Below are positions 39,648-47,984 of a stretch of 50,199 nucleotides of DNA, one piece after another. A program made the position numbers and the translations under genes. The first letter of the stretch is position 1; each line of letters starts with the position of its first letter. The notes under the pieces are model-generated. The model was not told where the DNA came from. It saw only the letters and a program-made list of their open reading frames with translations, and made no database searches. The DNA lies in NCBI GenBank assembly GCA_009845995.1, contig VXYK01000045.1, forward strand, positions 1 through 50,199. The letters run 5' to 3'. Source of the DNA: Acidimicrobiaceae bacterium. Its GTDB lineage: Bacteria; Actinomycetota; Acidimicrobiia; Acidimicrobiales; Aldehydirespiratoraceae.

Positions 39648-41633
39648 GTGAGCGGACATCTCAGCAATCTGTTGCTCGGTCTTGGCAGCGGGGCGGTCAT
39701 CGCGGCGTTGGCGGTCGGGGTGGTGGTCACCCACCGGGCCAGCAACGTCATCAACTTCGCCCACGGTGCACTCGGTACTTACTTGGCTCTCGTCTACTAC
39801 GAATTCCGAGCCACCGGCGATGTGGTCCAGCCGCTGCTGATCCCGTTCGTGCCGGGGCGTTTCCATCTTCTCGATCGCCCCACTGTGGCCAGCGCTTTCA
39901 TCATCGTGATGTTGTTGGCCGCGCTCGTCGGCGCATTGTGTTACCTGCTGATCTTCCGGCCGCTGCGGCTGGCTCCTCCGTTGGCCCGCATCGTGGCGTC
40001 ATTGGGACTGATGACCTACCTGATCGGCGTGATGGCGCTGCGCTTCTCCACACTGTCGTCAGCCACGCTCAACATCGACGGCCCGCTGCCAACCGACATT
40101 GTCGAGATCGCGGGTGTCAGAAACATCGCCGACCGCTACTGGTTGACCGTCATCGTGGTTCTCGCATCGTTGGGAGTGTGGGCGCTATATCGCTTCAGCA
40201 ATTTCGGGCTGTCCACCAGAGCAAGCGCCGAAAGCGAAACCGGGGCTGTGTTGGTCGGTATCTCCGCAGATCGGATCGGCGTCGTCAACTGGATGCTGGC
40301 GACGATGCTTGCCGGTGCCGCAATGATCCTCGCTGCGCCGATAACCCGAATCGAGCCGACTACCACGCCTCTGCTGATCGTGGCTGCCCTCGGCGCCGCG
40401 CTGCTCGGCCAGTTCCGGTCGATAGGCGTGAGCGCTGCCGCTGGTTTCGGCATCGGCATGCTCCAATCCGAACTCCTCCATGCCCAATCGGAGTGGGACT
40501 GGCTGCCCGCCATCGGCTTACAGCAGGGCGTGCCGTTCATCTTGGTGGTGTTGGCCCTGATGCTGAGGGGCGACCGGCGGATTCGACGCGGGGATCTGAC
40601 TCCAAACATCACTCTGCCAACCGCTCCCGAGCCTCGCCATGCGATGCGGATCACGATTGTTGTAGTGGTGGCCTGCGGCGCAGCAGTCTTCTTGTTGGGC
40701 TCACAGTGGCGGCTCGGCATCATGCTGTCAGCCATCGCTGCGGTGATAACCCTTTCGGTGATCGTGCTCACAGGTTTTGTCGGTCAGATTTCGTTGGCGA
40801 CTTTCGCGTTGGCCGGAACCGCCGCTTTCGGCATGGTTCGGGTACAAGACGAACTGGGCCTCGGGTTTCCCTTGGCACCGTTGTTGGGGGTGCTCGTCGC
40901 GGTGATGCTCGGAACTATCGCCGGTCTGCCGGCGATACGAATACGCGGATTGACCCTGGCCATCGCTTCGCTGGCCGCGGCGGTGGCGGTCGAAGAACTC
41001 GTGTTCAAATGGCGCTGGTTCACCGGCGGACTCGGCGGCTCGCCGGTGGAGCCTGCCCAAATCGCCGGACTCGATTTCAACATTCAAGCCGTCGGCACGG
41101 GTTATCCGCGGGCTTGGTTCGGGGTGCTGACGCTGATTGTGCTGGCTGGGTCGATGTGGCTAGTCGTCAGTCTCAGGCGCAGTGCAACGGGGCGCCAATG
41201 GCTGGCGGTTCGTGCAAACGAGCGGGCCGCTGAAGCAATCGGGATCTCAGCGGTGCAGGTCAAGCTCAGCGCCAACGCAGTGGCGGCGTTTCTGGCCGGC
41301 GTGGGCGGGACCTTGTTGGCTTACCAGCAACAATTCGTGTCGGCTGCCTCTTTCGGCGCGCTGGACTCACTGGTCGTGGTGGCGATCGCCTACTTGAGCG
41401 GCATCGCAACGCCGATCGCCGCCCTTGTAGCCGGAGCACTCACCGAAGGCGGGTTGCTCACGGTCACACTGGACCAGTTCAATGACGAAGCCTCGAGCTA
41501 TCAGTTCGCCCTCAACGGACTGTTCTTGATAGTCGTGGCGGTCAAGTTCCCTTCGGGGATCACCGGCGCCAGGCCTCTGGGGTCTGGTCGCACAGGCAGG
41601 ATTTTTCGCAAGAACATGGCGGTGAGCACATGA
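39648..41633 (+). CDS. LivH-LivM fusion permease
   Basis: A 661-residue membrane protein joining both Liv permeases. Residues ~5-305 are LivH-like (RASNVINFAHGALGTYLALVY, GLMTYLIGVMAL, VGISADRIGVVNWMLA) and ~325-640 LivM-like (TGFVGQISLATFALAGTAAFG, GRQWLAVRANERAAEAIGIS, VVVAIAYLSGIATPIAALVAGAL). Both halves together build the full translocation path for the binding protein at 38097 and the ATPases LivG/LivF. Start GTG 39648. It overlaps the TetR gene by four bases (ATGA), coupling regulator and permease synthesis. Unlike the fusion at 24566 it has no attached ATPase. Confidence 0.9.
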   Translation: MSGHLSNLLLGLGSGAVIAALAVGVVVTHRASNVINFAHGALGTYLALVYYEFRATGDVVQPLLIPFVPGRFHLLDRPTVASAFIIVMLLAALVGALCYLLIFRPLRLAPPLARIVASLGLMTYLIGVMALRFSTLSSATLNIDGPLPTDIVEIAGVRNIADRYWLTVIVVLASLGVWALYRFSNFGLSTRASAESETGAVLVGISADRIGVVNWMLATMLAGAAMILAAPITRIEPTTTPLLIVAALGAALLGQFRSIGVSAAAGFGIGMLQSELLHAQSEWDWLPAIGLQQGVPFILVVLALMLRGDRRIRRGDLTPNITLPTAPEPRHAMRITIVVVVACGAAVFLLGSQWRLGIMLSAIAAVITLSVIVLTGFVGQISLATFALAGTAAFGMVRVQDELGLGFPLAPLLGVLVAVMLGTIAGLPAIRIRGLTLAIASLAAAVAVEELVFKWRWFTGGLGGSPVEPAQIAGLDFNIQAVGTGYPRAWFGVLTLIVLAGSMWLVVSLRRSATGRQWLAVRANERAAEAIGISAVQVKLSANAVAAFLAGVGGTLLAYQQQFVSAASFGALDSLVVVAIAYLSGIATPIAALVAGALTEGGLLTVTLDQFNDEASSYQFALNGLFLIVVAVKFPSGITGARPLGSGRTGRIFRKNMAVST

Positions 41634-42220
41634 GCGTGGAGACGAACAGGACGGCACTGAGCGATGAGGCCATTGTGGCCGAGGCTCTCGCGGTTGTGCG
41701 GGAGTCGGGCATCGAAGCGCTGTCGATGCGCACCCTGGGGGCACGCATGGGTGTCACTGCTCCCGCGTTCTATGCCTACTTCGAGTCCCGCGACGAGTTG
41801 CTGCGGGCTTGCGCGCAGGTCTGCTACGACGATCTTGCTGCTCGGTTTTCCAATATGCCGGCTCGCAGCACTATTGAGATGCTCCGACAATCGAGTCTGG
41901 TCTACGTGCAAATGTCAATAGACGAGCCGCAGCTGTTCCAGCTCATGTTTCGCTATCGCCCGGATTCTCTCGGAATCGACATCGGCAGCGAACACAGCGG
42001 GGCATCGGCTGTGTTCAATTCGATGGTTGACCAAATCCGCAGAGCGATCGCCGACGGAGACCTCGCTGCCGCTGAACCGCTCGACTACGCCATGGCGCTG
42101 TGGGCAGCAGTCCACGGCGTTGCAACGGTAGCCAGGATGGCCCCGGGCCTTGACGCCAAGAGCCTCGTCGAACGCGTCGTTGACGGACTCATCGCCGGGT
42201 GGTCGCCCCGAACCAGCTGA
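41630..42220 (+). CDS. TetR-family transcriptional regulator
   Basis: A 196-residue TetR protein. The HTH lies at about residues 14-60 (IVAEALAVVRESGIEALSMRTL, ARMGVTAPAFYAYFESRDELL), and the C-terminal ligand-binding part resembles the WHG subgroup (ELMFRYRP-like QLMFRYRPDSLG, YAMALWAAVHGVATVARM). Being last in the binding-protein/permease operon and overlapping the permease stop, it most likely senses the transported compound or a product of it and controls the palindrome at 38033-38049. Confidence 0.88.
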   Translation: MSVETNRTALSDEAIVAEALAVVRESGIEALSMRTLGARMGVTAPAFYAYFESRDELLRACAQVCYDDLAARFSNMPARSTIEMLRQSSLVYVQMSIDEPQLFQLMFRYRPDSLGIDIGSEHSGASAVFNSMVDQIRRAIADGDLAAAEPLDYAMALWAAVHGVATVARMAPGLDAKSLVERVVDGLIAGWSPRTS

Positions 42221-42255
42221 GCAGCACAGCGGCAAGTCTTGAAGCGTCACTCGCC

Positions 42256-42303
42256 TCGCACTGGGTTTGCAGGGGAAAGTCCCCACCTCGCGACGAAGTG
42301 CGA
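42256..42303 (+). other. possible structured RNA segment in the 263-bp gap after the TetR gene
   Basis: TCGCAC (42256-42261) pairs with GTGCGA (42298-42303), enclosing a second hairpin GGGGA-AAG-TCCCC (42272-42284). Farther on, GGCGGTGG and CCACCGCC around 42330-42370 could also pair. No known riboswitch or small RNA class is recognised, and the rest of 42221-42483 shows nothing else. Confidence 0.25.
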
Positions 42304-42483
42304 CCTAGAATTTGGCATGCGGCGGCGGTGGAGCACACCTCCTCCCCCAAAGGATGCGCACCACCGCCCCGCGCTCTCGGAGCCCGTAGGTCCCAGAACT
42401 GTCAGACCATAACCGACGTGTGACGGATGCAACATGTTGCGCCACAATGCGCCCATCGTCAAGCGAGATCTTGACCGCCGATG

Positions 42484-43653
42484 TCAGGACAGGTTTTCGA
42501 GGTCCACCAGACGGCACGAAACCTGCGGTTCGGTGGCCGGTCGCACGAAACGGCAACCCATGACTCCGTGGTCATGCGTGACAGGTTCGATCCAGTTCGG
42601 AACGCCTGGATCAGAGTGCGCGACGACGATGCGCACCGTTGTTCCGTCTCGCACCGCGTTCTCCTTGTCGATGTAGCCCTGACCCGTTGCGTAGTTGGCA
42701 AGGTTCTCCATCCAGTGGTTGCACAGTTGGAAATTCCAATGCTGCGTTTGCGGTTCCTCGAACTCCACGACGAGCGCCTTGCCTTGCGGCACTCGCCAGT
42801 AGCCGAACTCGAATATGCGGTCGTCGGGCGAGCCGCCGATGCGTTCGTACCACTCTTTGGTGTACTCGGTCTGGTTCTCGCGGGTGAGGAGGTCCCGGGT
42901 CCATCCGCCGTAGTCGGATTGCAGTCCCAGGATCAGCTGGGCAGCTACCGCGAGGCGAACCGCCATGTCTTCGGGTTCGGGGGTGAGCGGCTGGGTATGC
43001 TCGTCGAGGCATTGGATCTGTAGCCGCGGCCGGGCTTGGGTGGTTCGGTCGTCGTAGACCACGCGGCCCATCAGCTCGCGGGTGGTCGGCGCCATCGACA
43101 TCCATTGCGATCCATCGGTGGGTTCGTCGACGGAAAGGATGAAGTCGACGGTGCCGTCCGCGTCGGCGAAGTCATGCAGATAGGCGGTGTGGGGGGTGAG
43201 GGCCATGTTGGGGTTGAACGTCTCAAGATGATCCTCAGCGTCGAGCCCGACAGTGGTGGCTCCAACATTGTCTGGCACCGGTGGACTCCACGCCGACAAG
43301 TGCGTGTAGACGTCGCCCGCGGTTCCGGTTATCCGGTAGCGATATTGGGGGTTGACGGCTTGGACGATGTGGTCCTGGTTGGGCGACTGCACCCCCATGC
43401 CGCCTTGCATAGGCGGCGGAATGACCCCGATGCGCTGGGGCCGGGTGCCGGGGGTGCGCTGCTCGATAACTCGGCCGTTGGCCATCAACATCATGCGGGT
43501 CAGGTAGCGAAACCCCTCGACTCGGTCCTGTGGATCGCCGTCTGGCGTTTCTCGTATGACTATGCGGCCGGCGGCTTTCAACGTGTCGCAGAAATCTTCC
43601 CAGGCCCGGCCGTCAAGCAGCCGTGCCCGTCGCTCGTCTGTGATTTCACTCAT
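42484..43653 (-). CDS. DUF1214 domain protein
   Basis: A 389-residue paralogue of the protein at 29842-30948. Shared blocks: [20 protein letters not shown] at the N-terminus, [19 protein letters not shown] in the middle, the [20 protein letters not shown] strand pair and [13 protein letters not shown] close to the end. The GGGGG stretch just before the ATG at 43653 serves as ribosome-binding site. No signal peptide or membrane helix. Function unknown; three members of one rare family within 43 kb suggest lineage-specific expansion. Confidence 0.75.
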   Translation of the reverse strand: MSEITDERRARLLDGRAWEDFCDTLKAAGRIVIRETPDGDPQDRVEGFRYLTRMMLMANGRVIEQRTPGTRPQRIGVIPPPMQGGMGVQSPNQDHIVQAVNPQYRYRITGTAGDVYTHLSAWSPPVPDNVGATTVGLDAEDHLETFNPNMALTPHTAYLHDFADADGTVDFILSVDEPTDGSQWMSMAPTTRELMGRVVYDDRTTQARPRLQIQCLDEHTQPLTPEPEDMAVRLAVAAQLILGLQSDYGGWTRDLLTRENQTEYTKEWYERIGGSPDDRIFEFGYWRVPQGKALVVEFEEPQTQHWNFQLCNHWMENLANYATGQGYIDKENAVRDGTTVRIVVAHSDPGVPNWIEPVTHDHGVMGCRFVRPATEPQVSCRLVDLENLS

Positions 43654-43869
43654 GTCTGCCCCCGGTTGAGTAATGCTCAGGTTTCACTGCGCCAGAGCAT
43701 CGCGGAGAAACCGGAGTTGGGCCAAACCGCCCTGGTTGGCTTCTGCAGGATTGGGCCAGTTCCGTAGATGATCGTCGATCCATATCCCCGCTACCCTCGG
43801 CGGATACTCGAACCGATTCATCGACAACTATGTTGACCGTGAATCTTGGATCGAAAGGAAACGCAGGAC

Positions 43870-44295
43870 ATGGACAATCTCGATCTCGGGAGCTTGAACT
43901 ATTGGGCCATCCTCGTTGCGGTGCTGTTCAACCAGGTGCTCGGCGCGGCCTGGTACACGTTCTGGGCAAAGCCTTGGATGGCTGACGTTGGGCTCACCGA
44001 TGCCGACATGGAGGCTATGAAGGGAACGCCGCGGCAGTGGTATCCCTACGTGATCGCGGTCGTCGCCGCGCTCGTGTTCACTATCGGTTTGGCACTGCTG
44101 ATCCAAGGCTTGGGAGCTGAGGGTGCCGGCGAAGGGCTCGGTCTCGGTGTTCTGGCCGCGGTCGGGTTCATCTTCACGTCGAACGCCATCAACTATGCCT
44201 TTGAGGGCCGCAGCTTTCGGTTGTTCGCGATCAACGGCGGCTATCCGCTGATCTCCTACAGCGTTATCGGGATCCTCTTGGCCTCCTGGAACTAG
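43870..44295 (+). CDS. DUF1761 membrane protein
   Basis: A 141-residue protein with four predicted membrane helices: LNYWAILVAVLFNQVLGAAWY, YPYVIAVVAALVFTIGLALLI, LGLGVLAAVGFIFTSNAINY and YPLISYSVIGILLASW. The conserved AAWYTFWAKPWM after the first helix and the FTSNAINYAFEGRS segment match the DUF1761 family. The ATG at 43870 follows GCAGGAC; an upstream in-frame ATG at 43846 is less likely. Function unknown. Followed 76 bases later by the DUF2784 gene. Confidence 0.8.
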   Translation: MDNLDLGSLNYWAILVAVLFNQVLGAAWYTFWAKPWMADVGLTDADMEAMKGTPRQWYPYVIAVVAALVFTIGLALLIQGLGAEGAGEGLGLGVLAAVGFIFTSNAINYAFEGRSFRLFAINGGYPLISYSVIGILLASWN

Positions 44296-44371
44296 ACGGG
44301 CTGGAGCCAACCGGCTCTGGGCACATCTACCGCCTCTATCGCCGGTGGTGACCTCGCAGTAGTGTGGGGGC

Positions 44372-44818
44372 GTGGTCTACTGGTCCTTGGCGATCGCGAT
44401 GGCCCTGGCGCACGGGCTGCTGGCCGTCTTCTTGGTGTTCGGCGCTCCGGTGGCGGCGCACAGGCCCCGAGTGATGCGCTGGTACCTGGCCATGCTGGCG
44501 CCTACTGCGGCGGTGAACATCTTGAGTCTGCCGTGTCCGTTGACGGTTTGGGAGAAGGATTTCTGGCGCCTCGCCGGTGAGACCCCGTACCGGGGAGGGT
44601 TCATCTCGCACTACTTTGTGGAACCCTTCTACGCACCCGGCCTGAGTCCTGGCGGCGAGACTTTCCTGCTTGTCGCAATGGTGCTGTGGTGCCTCCCCTG
44701 GCTGTTGTACCCCACCGTCTCCCGAACCCGACGCGCCGACGCTGGCTCAATCGCCGACATCGGTGAGCAGAACCTGGTTGACGAACCCCTCGTGTACTCC
44801 ACGCATTCAGAAGAATAG
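44372..44818 (+). CDS. DUF2784 membrane protein
   Basis: A 148-residue protein from GTG 44372. Family features are the N-terminal helix with a histidine (LAIAMALAHGLLAVFLVFGAP), NILSLPCPLTVWEKDFWR, and PYRGGFISHYFVEPFYAPGL followed by a helix (FLLVAMVLWCLPWLLYP). DUF2784 members are small inner-membrane proteins of unknown role. The 3' end has a decayed extra copy at 47149-47215, downstream of the sulfotransferase gene. The stop is four bases before the ATG of the next gene. Confidence 0.8.
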   Translation: MVYWSLAIAMALAHGLLAVFLVFGAPVAAHRPRVMRWYLAMLAPTAAVNILSLPCPLTVWEKDFWRLAGETPYRGGFISHYFVEPFYAPGLSPGGETFLLVAMVLWCLPWLLYPTVSRTRRADAGSIADIGEQNLVDEPLVYSTHSEE

Positions 44819-44822
44819 GTGG

Positions 44823-45869
44823 ATGGGAACTGATCTGACCGGAGGGTTGAGCGAAGAGCGGGAGCATATGTTCGCGACCCGCCCCGATGACCCTGAGATG
44901 CGTGAGTCGGTCAACGTCTGGCTCTGGGACCGGGACGACCAAGTCGGGATTCCCAGGATCGGAATTGAGGCGGTGGCCGAGCGTTGGGACGCTCACGATG
45001 TCCAGGTGAATATCGCCAGCGCCGATGGACGGGTGTTCACCCGATACGGAGTGGGCAGCGCCCATGATCCTTTGAACGCCTCAGGCCAAGCCACCACATT
45101 GGGGGCCGGTCCACTGGCGTTTGAGCTTGTTGAACCGTTCCGCCACTGGCGGATCAGTTTCGACGGCATCGTTCATGAATGGACCTGTGCAGACCAGATA
45201 TCGGGGGGCAGCCCGCAAGGGGAGCCGTCGGCGCGGGTGCAGGTGGCGCTGGATTTGCACTCCGCAGTGCCGCCGTGGGAGAACGGCGGGCTTCTGACCG
45301 AGGCTCGGCGGGTCCTCAACGAACAGGATGAGGGCGCGCTCGTCGGCGGTCCCCGATTCGAGCAACTCGCCCGCGCCGAGGGAACGGTGACGATCGGCGA
45401 TGTTGAGCACCGCATCGACGGCGGTGCCCTGCGGATCCGTCGCCAAGGCGTGCGCCGACTCGCAACGTTTCGGGGCCACGCCTGGCAGTCAGCGCTGTTC
45501 GACAGCGGTCGGGCGTTCGGCTACCTCGTCTTCCCGCCCCGTGACGACGGCCTTCCGACCTACAACGAGGGGTTCCTGTTCAACGGTGACGGCGAGCTGA
45601 TTCCAGCCTAGGTGGTTGAGGCACCATGGCTCAAACGTCTGCGACACCACGGTGATGACGTGTCGGTCGTGATCGAGTCTGAGCACGGCATCGAGACGAT
45701 CAGCGCCGAAACCGTGATGTCGACGTTCATGGTGATGGGTGGGGTCGGACCGGGCAGCGAAGGCGGATACCCAGTTCTTCATCAGGCCGTGACTCGTTAC
45801 AGCTGGAACGGTGAGGTGGCCAACGGGATGACGGAACGCTCGATGCCCCCAGGCCTCATCGAACCATGA
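44823..45869 (+). pseudogene. DUF7064/7065-like protein interrupted by one in-frame amber codon
   Basis: The ATG at 44823 opens a 262-residue frame ending at TAG (45609-45611). The very next codon begins an 85-residue continuation in the same frame, to the TGA at 45867-45869. The first part ends GYLVFPPRDDGLPTYNEGFLFNGDGELIPA and the second continues VEAPWLKRLRHHGDDVSV to VTRYSWNGEVANGMTERSMP, which together read like one ~348-residue actinobacterial protein; I associate it, with moderate certainty, with the DUF7064/DUF7065 families. Codon use and protein character do not change at the TAG, and no ribosome-binding site precedes the second part. A nonsense mutation, a sequencing error or readthrough are all possible. 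It overlaps the sulfotransferase start (ATGA). Confidence 0.6.
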
Positions 45870-47050
45870 ACCCTTCGAGCGGTACACCACCGACGGCGGC
45901 GTCAAAGATCGCTGAACTCATCGACAAGGCGAAGGCCGACACTGGGCTCGACGATTTCGGCGGTGACACCTGGCGAGAGGGCCTTGAGGTTCTGATCGGC
46001 TCGGCGATGGCTGAAGCGACCCTGAGCGATATGGGTGAGCAGGGGTTTTACCGTGCGGTGGTGCGCTCGCTCAGCAATCGTCTGAAGATCGAGGACTGGT
46101 TCGGGCGTCACCCCGAAATCGACGAGCAAACTGTTGATATCGAACTGGTGGGGGTCGGTCTGCCCCGCACGGGTTCGACCGCATTGTCACATCTGCTCTG
46201 CGAGGATCGGGCGTTTCGCAATCTGCTGACGTGGGAGGAGGGCGACCCCTGCCCCCCGCCCGGCATTGACCCCTCCGCCGACCAAACGCGCATAGACGCG
46301 ACCGCAATGGTGGTGGACATGGCTCAGGATCACATGGCTGCGCGTCTGCGCTCGATGCTGCCCATGTCTGCGACCGGGCCGATGGAAGATCACAACCTCA
46401 TGGCCCTGGAGTTCAAGGCCCAGATCTTTTTGGTCATGGGCCACATGCCCACGTATGCCGACTGGTTCGCGCATTGCGACATGGAGCCGACTTACCGATA
46501 CGAGAAACGCGTCCTGAAACTGCTGCAGTGGAAAACGGATACCAAGGTGTGGCGGCTCAAGTCTCCGACCCACACGATGTTCTTGGACGCCTACCTGAGA
46601 GTGTTTCCGGACGCGAAGTTCGTGCAGACCCATCGTGACGTCGCAAAAGTGCTGCCATCGGTGTGCGACCTGTACTACACGCTGCTCAAAGACACGAACC
46701 CGGGTATCGATGTCGGCTATATCGGCGAACTCAACATGGAGCACTGGTCGATCGCGATGAACCGGATGCTCGCGTTCCGCCAGGATCCGGGCAACGACGC
46801 TCGCTTCTTCGACATCGGTTTCAGCGAGTTCCAAACCGATCCGATCATCCAGATCCGCCAGCTATATGAGTGGCTCGGCGACGAGTTGGATCAGGCCACG
46901 GTCGACCGGATGCTGGCCTGGCGGGCCGACAACCCCAGAGACAAGCACGGCAGACACACCTACGACGCCGCCCAGTTCGGCATCACCGACCAAGCCCTGA
47001 CCCACCGCTTCGCCCCCTACTTCACCCACTTCGCCCCGCTCCTCACTTAG
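45866..47050 (+). CDS. sulfotransferase family protein
   Basis: A 394-residue PAPS-dependent sulfotransferase-type enzyme. The 5'-phosphosulfate loop is GVGLPRTGSTALSHLL (LPRTGST at 99-105), and the 3'-phosphate site is in KFVQTHRDVAKVLPSVCDL. WRLKSPTHTMFLDAYLRVFPDAKF joins them as in the Sulfotransfer_3 group. It would transfer sulfate to a hydroxylated lipid, sterol or similar metabolite. The ATG overlaps the stop of the upstream interrupted gene by four bases, so they form an operon. Confidence 0.88.
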   Translation: MNPSSGTPPTAASKIAELIDKAKADTGLDDFGGDTWREGLEVLIGSAMAEATLSDMGEQGFYRAVVRSLSNRLKIEDWFGRHPEIDEQTVDIELVGVGLPRTGSTALSHLLCEDRAFRNLLTWEEGDPCPPPGIDPSADQTRIDATAMVVDMAQDHMAARLRSMLPMSATGPMEDHNLMALEFKAQIFLVMGHMPTYADWFAHCDMEPTYRYEKRVLKLLQWKTDTKVWRLKSPTHTMFLDAYLRVFPDAKFVQTHRDVAKVLPSVCDLYYTLLKDTNPGIDVGYIGELNMEHWSIAMNRMLAFRQDPGNDARFFDIGFSEFQTDPIIQIRQLYEWLGDELDQATVDRMLAWRADNPRDKHGRHTYDAAQFGITDQALTHRFAPYFTHFAPLLT

Positions 47051-47148
47051 GGCTGCCCGACCCGCGGCGACCTAAACGCTCCTGACCGAACTGAGAGGAT
47101 TCGACCGTCACCGCCCCGTGCGTCGGTCGGCGGGAGCCTCGCCCGCCC

Positions 47149-47215
47149 TGCTCGTCGCAATGGTCCTCTTGCGCCTGCCTTGGCTGTTGTAACCTACCGT
47201 TTCACGAAACCGGCG
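47149..47215 (+). pseudogene. relic copy of the DUF2784 gene 3' end
   Basis: These 67 bases align without gaps to 44666-44732 inside the DUF2784 gene, with about 13 mismatches (roughly 80% identity by hand count). The implied peptide, LLVAMVLLRLPWLL-stop-PTVSRNRR, parallels LLVAMVLWCLPWLLYPTVSRTRR. A stop codon and the missing remainder show it is a decayed fragment. It lies in the 211-base gap after the sulfotransferase gene, which otherwise shows nothing. Confidence 0.65.
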
Positions 47216-47261
47216 CCCAACGGCGAAGCGATCGACGCATCCACCAAACGACTGGTCGGGA

Positions 47262-47495
47262 ATGACCACTTACGCTCATCCGTTCCTCTGTCTCATGTGC
47301 CAACATGTGCTTGATGATCACTCGGGCATCGTGTCATCTATAACGATCTGCAAGGCGTTCCCGGAGGGAATCCCCGATTCGATCCTCGGCAACACCGCCG
47401 ACCATCAGCAGCCTTTTCCAGGTGGCCAGGGAATCCAATTCGAGCCGAAATACGAGATGACCGATGCTGAGATCGCCCGCTGGGCCGGGCGGTAG
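47262..47495 (+). CDS. small cysteine-containing protein, unknown function
   Basis: A 77-residue protein from ATG 47262. It has FLCLMCQHV near the N-terminus (two cysteines and a histidine) and a third cysteine in TICKAFPEGIPDSIL, then a DHQQPFPGGQGIQFEP segment. The C-x2-C-x-H ... C-x-AFPEGIP ... DH-x-x-P-x-PG pattern recurs in small hypothetical proteins of many bacteria and may bind a metal or an iron-sulfur centre. No function is assigned. Confidence 0.6.
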   Translation: MTTYAHPFLCLMCQHVLDDHSGIVSSITICKAFPEGIPDSILGNTADHQQPFPGGQGIQFEPKYEMTDAEIARWAGR

Positions 47496-47620
47496 GTCGC
47501 CGTAACCATCGGGAACCCAGCGCCAACCAGAATATCGTGTGCAAGTTGATCGACGAGCACATGGTCAAGACCGTCAAGGCTGCGTTCGGGATCAACCCGG
47601 CCATCAGTCAAAGGAATGGA

Positions 47621-47920
47621 ATGAACCCTCCCGATGCAGTCACTATCCAAGATGGCCCAACCGGATGTCGTGCTGTGTTGGTGGGCGGACCAGAAGTCGC
47701 TGATGTCATCGCTTCGATGATCGGGGGTGATGTTCCGGTTAAGGATCGGCGTACCCGAACCGCCGATTTGATGGGGTTGAGTCTGCCCATGGTCGACGCA
47801 GCGCTGGCTTACTACGCCGATCACACCGAAGAGATCGACACCGAGATAGCTGCACGAAACCAAGCAGCTTCCGAAGCGGAAACCGCGTGGCGCCATCGAC
47901 AAACGTTGCTCGCCGAGTGA
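47621..47920 (+). CDS. DUF433-like antitoxin-type protein
   Basis: A 99-residue protein from ATG 47621 (AAGGAA upstream). VTIQDGPTGCRAVLVGGPEVADVIASM followed by LMGLSLPMVDAALAYYADHTEEIDTEI resembles the antitoxin-like proteins that usually precede a PIN-like (DUF5615) toxin gene; the first half would be a beta-rich dimer, the second a DNA-binding helical part, ending in a charged helix (EAETAWRHRQTLLAE). No toxin gene follows: the next gene is hsdM, 64 bases on. A solitary antitoxin or an unrelated DNA-binding protein are both possible. Confidence 0.55.
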   Translation: MNPPDAVTIQDGPTGCRAVLVGGPEVADVIASMIGGDVPVKDRRTRTADLMGLSLPMVDAALAYYADHTEEIDTEIAARNQAASEAETAWRHRQTLLAE

Positions 47921-47984
47921 GCAGCGTGCGTCGGGTTGCTGCGTCTTCTAGGGTGCTGACCGCGCACAATCGGGAATGGGATAG

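Noticed and set aside
45612..45869. Separate 85-residue gene starting at GTG right after the amber codon
   Set aside because: No ribosome-binding site, and its residues continue the upstream protein's domain; better explained as the 3' part of one interrupted gene.
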